Shown here: positions 61,271 to 64,000 of the stretch, piece after piece
Numbering within the stretch: the stretch's first letter is position 1
Layout of the letters: the number at the start of each line of letters is the position of its first letter
Source of the DNA: Rickettsiales bacterium
Lineage (GTDB): Bacteria > Pseudomonadota > Alphaproteobacteria > Rickettsiales > UBA998
Assembly: GCA_024304995.1 (NCBI GenBank)
Contig: JAMWZD010000001.1
Coordinates: forward strand, 62,001 to 126,000
Direction of reading: 5' to 3'
DNA: 64,000 bases
Position numbers and translations under genes: made by a program
The notes under the pieces: generated by a model
Told to the model about the DNA's origin: nothing
What the model saw: the letters and a program-made list of their open reading frames with translations, nothing else
Databases searched by the model: none

Positions 61271-61423
61271 CCAATGCATCCCCGCAATGGGTGAGCGCTT
61301 GTTTTAGAAAGGATGTGCTGGCTTGTCAATTCTTATATGACATTTTTTTGTAAATTCTAAAAGCTAATCTCAAAACGTAGAATTATGATTCACTTTTCAC
61401 AGAAAAAAGTTATTCTGCTTTGA

Positions 61424-61930
61424 ATGATACTAGGCATCAACATATTCAAAGTTTTTTACCCGAAAGACATGCGGCATCATATCAAACGGCTTGAGGCTGA
61501 GCAAAATCTGAATGCACAAGCGATATATAGCGTTAATAGGAAGCTGGTCATTTCGCTGATTGTTGCTTTCATTATTTCATTTTTTGATGCATCACCTTAT
61601 TATATTATAAGCATTATCTCATTTTTGATTCTGTCTAAGCTTATTCTATGGCTACAATATCACTATATGGTAGTACCATATAGCTTTGGCACAAAAGAGG
61701 AGGCAAAAATTTCTTCGATTTATTTTGAATATGCATACTTATCCTGGCGAATTGTTTATGAATATGAAGGACATAAAAAATCAGAAAAAATTAGCGATCA
61801 AAAGAAACAAACATTAGAAATATCTGGTGACTTTATTTCTATAATGAAAAGTCCAGATTCTAATATAACTGCTTTATATATCCCTGAACATAACAGGAAA
61901 AGTAATCTGGCTTTTAATAGAGTAGCTTAA
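61424..61930 (+). CDS. Orphan membrane protein, paralog B
   Basis: Not recognised. 168 residues. The same layout as paralog A: FYPKDMRHHIKRLEAEQNLNAQ at the N-terminus, two membrane helices (about 44-60 and 62-85), then a charged domain (EGHKKSEKISDQKKQTLEISGDFISIM) ending HNRKSNLAFNRVA. No Shine-Dalgarno sequence. It converges with groEL across a hairpin terminator. The pair appears lineage-specific; a local inverted duplication near the tRNA is likely. Confidence 0.6.
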   Translation: MILGINIFKVFYPKDMRHHIKRLEAEQNLNAQAIYSVNRKLVISLIVAFIISFFDASPYYIISIISFLILSKLILWLQYHYMVVPYSFGTKEEAKISSIYFEYAYLSWRIVYEYEGHKKSEKISDQKKQTLEISGDFISIMKSPDSNITALYIPEHNRKSNLAFNRVA

Positions 61931-61933
61931 TAC

Positions 61934-61963
61934 AGAAAAAAGGCAGGATGTTGCCACCCTGCC
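61934..61963 (-). terminator. Intrinsic terminator of groES-groEL
   Basis: GGCAGGATG (61942-61950) pairs with CACCCTGCC (61955-61963) except at one A/C position, loop TTGC. On the minus strand TTTTTT follows, correctly oriented to end groEL. Confidence 0.85.
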
Positions 61964-61994
61964 CTTCTTGATGAAATGAACGTTTGCGCTTTAA

Positions 61995-63644
<1,650 letters not shown>

Positions 63645-63674
63645 TTATTTTTCCTCTGATATATTAATTTGTTT

Positions 63675-63701
63675 CATTTCAACCCATAGATGGGCGAAAT
63701 G
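63675..63701 (-). other. Hairpin in the groES-groEL spacer
   Basis: On the minus strand CATTTCGCCCA and TGGGTTGAAATG pair with one G-U and one bulged T around a 4-nt loop. There is no T-run, so it is more likely an mRNA stability or processing structure than a terminator. Confidence 0.5.
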
Positions 63702-63705
63702 TTTG

Positions 63706-64000
63706 TTATGCTGCTTTTTTTGCAGCTGCTTCGCCTTCAAGAATGCCGATAATGTCAGATTCTTTCATCACAAGTAATTCTTCACCATCAATTTTGATTT
63801 CGTTGCCAGACCATTTGCCGAACAGCACAATGTCACCCACTTTCACGTCAAGTGCAATAATCTGTCCGTTATCGCCACGCGCACCAGAACCAACCGCGAT
63901 GATTTCGCCTTTCTGCGGCTTTTCTTTTGCGGTGTCAGGGATGATAATACCACCTTTTGTACGCTCGTCTTCTTCAACGCGGCGCACCACAACACGGTCA
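63706..64000 (-). CDS. groES: Co-chaperonin GroES, start beyond right edge
   Basis: This heptameric lid of GroEL is cut by the window edge. The reading frame stays open to the edge, where [19 protein letters not shown] is the normal GroES N-terminal region after about 7 missing residues. The mobile-loop and dome segment [20 protein letters not shown] and the C-terminal [15 protein letters not shown] are typical. A GTG at 63990 could be mistaken for the start. The regulatory region, including any CIRCE element, lies outside. Confidence 0.97.
   Translation of the reverse strand, partial: DRVVVRRVEEDERTKGGIIIPDTAKEKPQKGEIIAVGSGARGDNGQIIALDVKVGDIVLFGKWSGNEIKIDGEELLVMKESDIIGILEGEAAAKKAA

Overview
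The window looks like chromosomal DNA of an alphaproteobacterium of moderate G+C content. Several gene arrangements point that way: rpsB-tsf-pyrH-frr-uppS-cdsA-dxr-rseP; serC-serA; a short-form proS followed by lolC and lolD; purM next to a PerM permease and an HdaA-like protein; and tlpA divergent from argH-lptM-lysA. A PAS_5-type protein agrees with this. A five-gene type IV secretion block in the order virB8-virB9-virB10-virB11-virD4 resembles the block known from Rickettsiales. Serine, proline, arginine and lysine biosynthesis genes are retained, which argues against a strongly reduced obligate parasite. A host-, prey- or surface-associated lifestyle is an inference. I cannot name the genus.

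Layout. 1-2 kb: the start of an NhaC-type antiporter running off the left edge, an orphan gene and an EI24-type membrane protein. 2.2-9.7 kb: translation, UMP kinase, undecaprenyl-PP, CDP-DAG, MEP pathway and RseP genes. 9.8-17.5 kb: an envelope block with two MotB-like proteins, a 1093-residue AMIN-like/TPR protein and a secreted beta-helix + CAP fusion. 17.6-23.2 kb: serC, serA, mnmA, a DUF421 protein and unknowns. 23.2-26.5 kb: a highly divergent PEP-carboxylase-like gene. 26.6-32.5 kb: the vir operon, whose VirB10 has an extreme poly-Pro/Gly cytoplasmic tail. 32.6-42.1 kb: HIT, PAS, proB, bolA, an ExbB-like protein, purM, permease and hdaA. 42.1-47 kb: GNAT-nitrilase, lolD, lolC, proS. 47-55.3 kb: an AT-rich accessory-like stretch of orphans and small membrane or lipoproteins around fur, yihY, tatD, metG and purN. 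55.3-60 kb: tlpA/argH/lptM/lysA and an old yellow enzyme. 60-62 kb: tRNA-Phe, a YqaA-type protein, and two inverted paralogous orphan membrane genes around a lone tRNA-Ile(GAU). 62-64 kb: groEL and a groES cut by the right edge.

Three themes cut across the window. First, a palindromic intergenic repeat occurs three times (20.4, 45.6 and 57.3 kb), and one copy ends on a possible start codon. Second, several genes without a Shine-Dalgarno sequence have a -10-like box 7-10 nt before the start codon (position 800, virB8, the gene at 53.4 kb, possibly proB), which suggests leaderless mRNAs. Third, families that usually come as sets appear in parts: MotB-like proteins without MotA, ExbB without ExbD, and a Vir core block without VirB3/B4/B6. 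No stretch over 300 bp lacks a gene. I see no CRISPR array, rRNA, insertion sequence or prophage.
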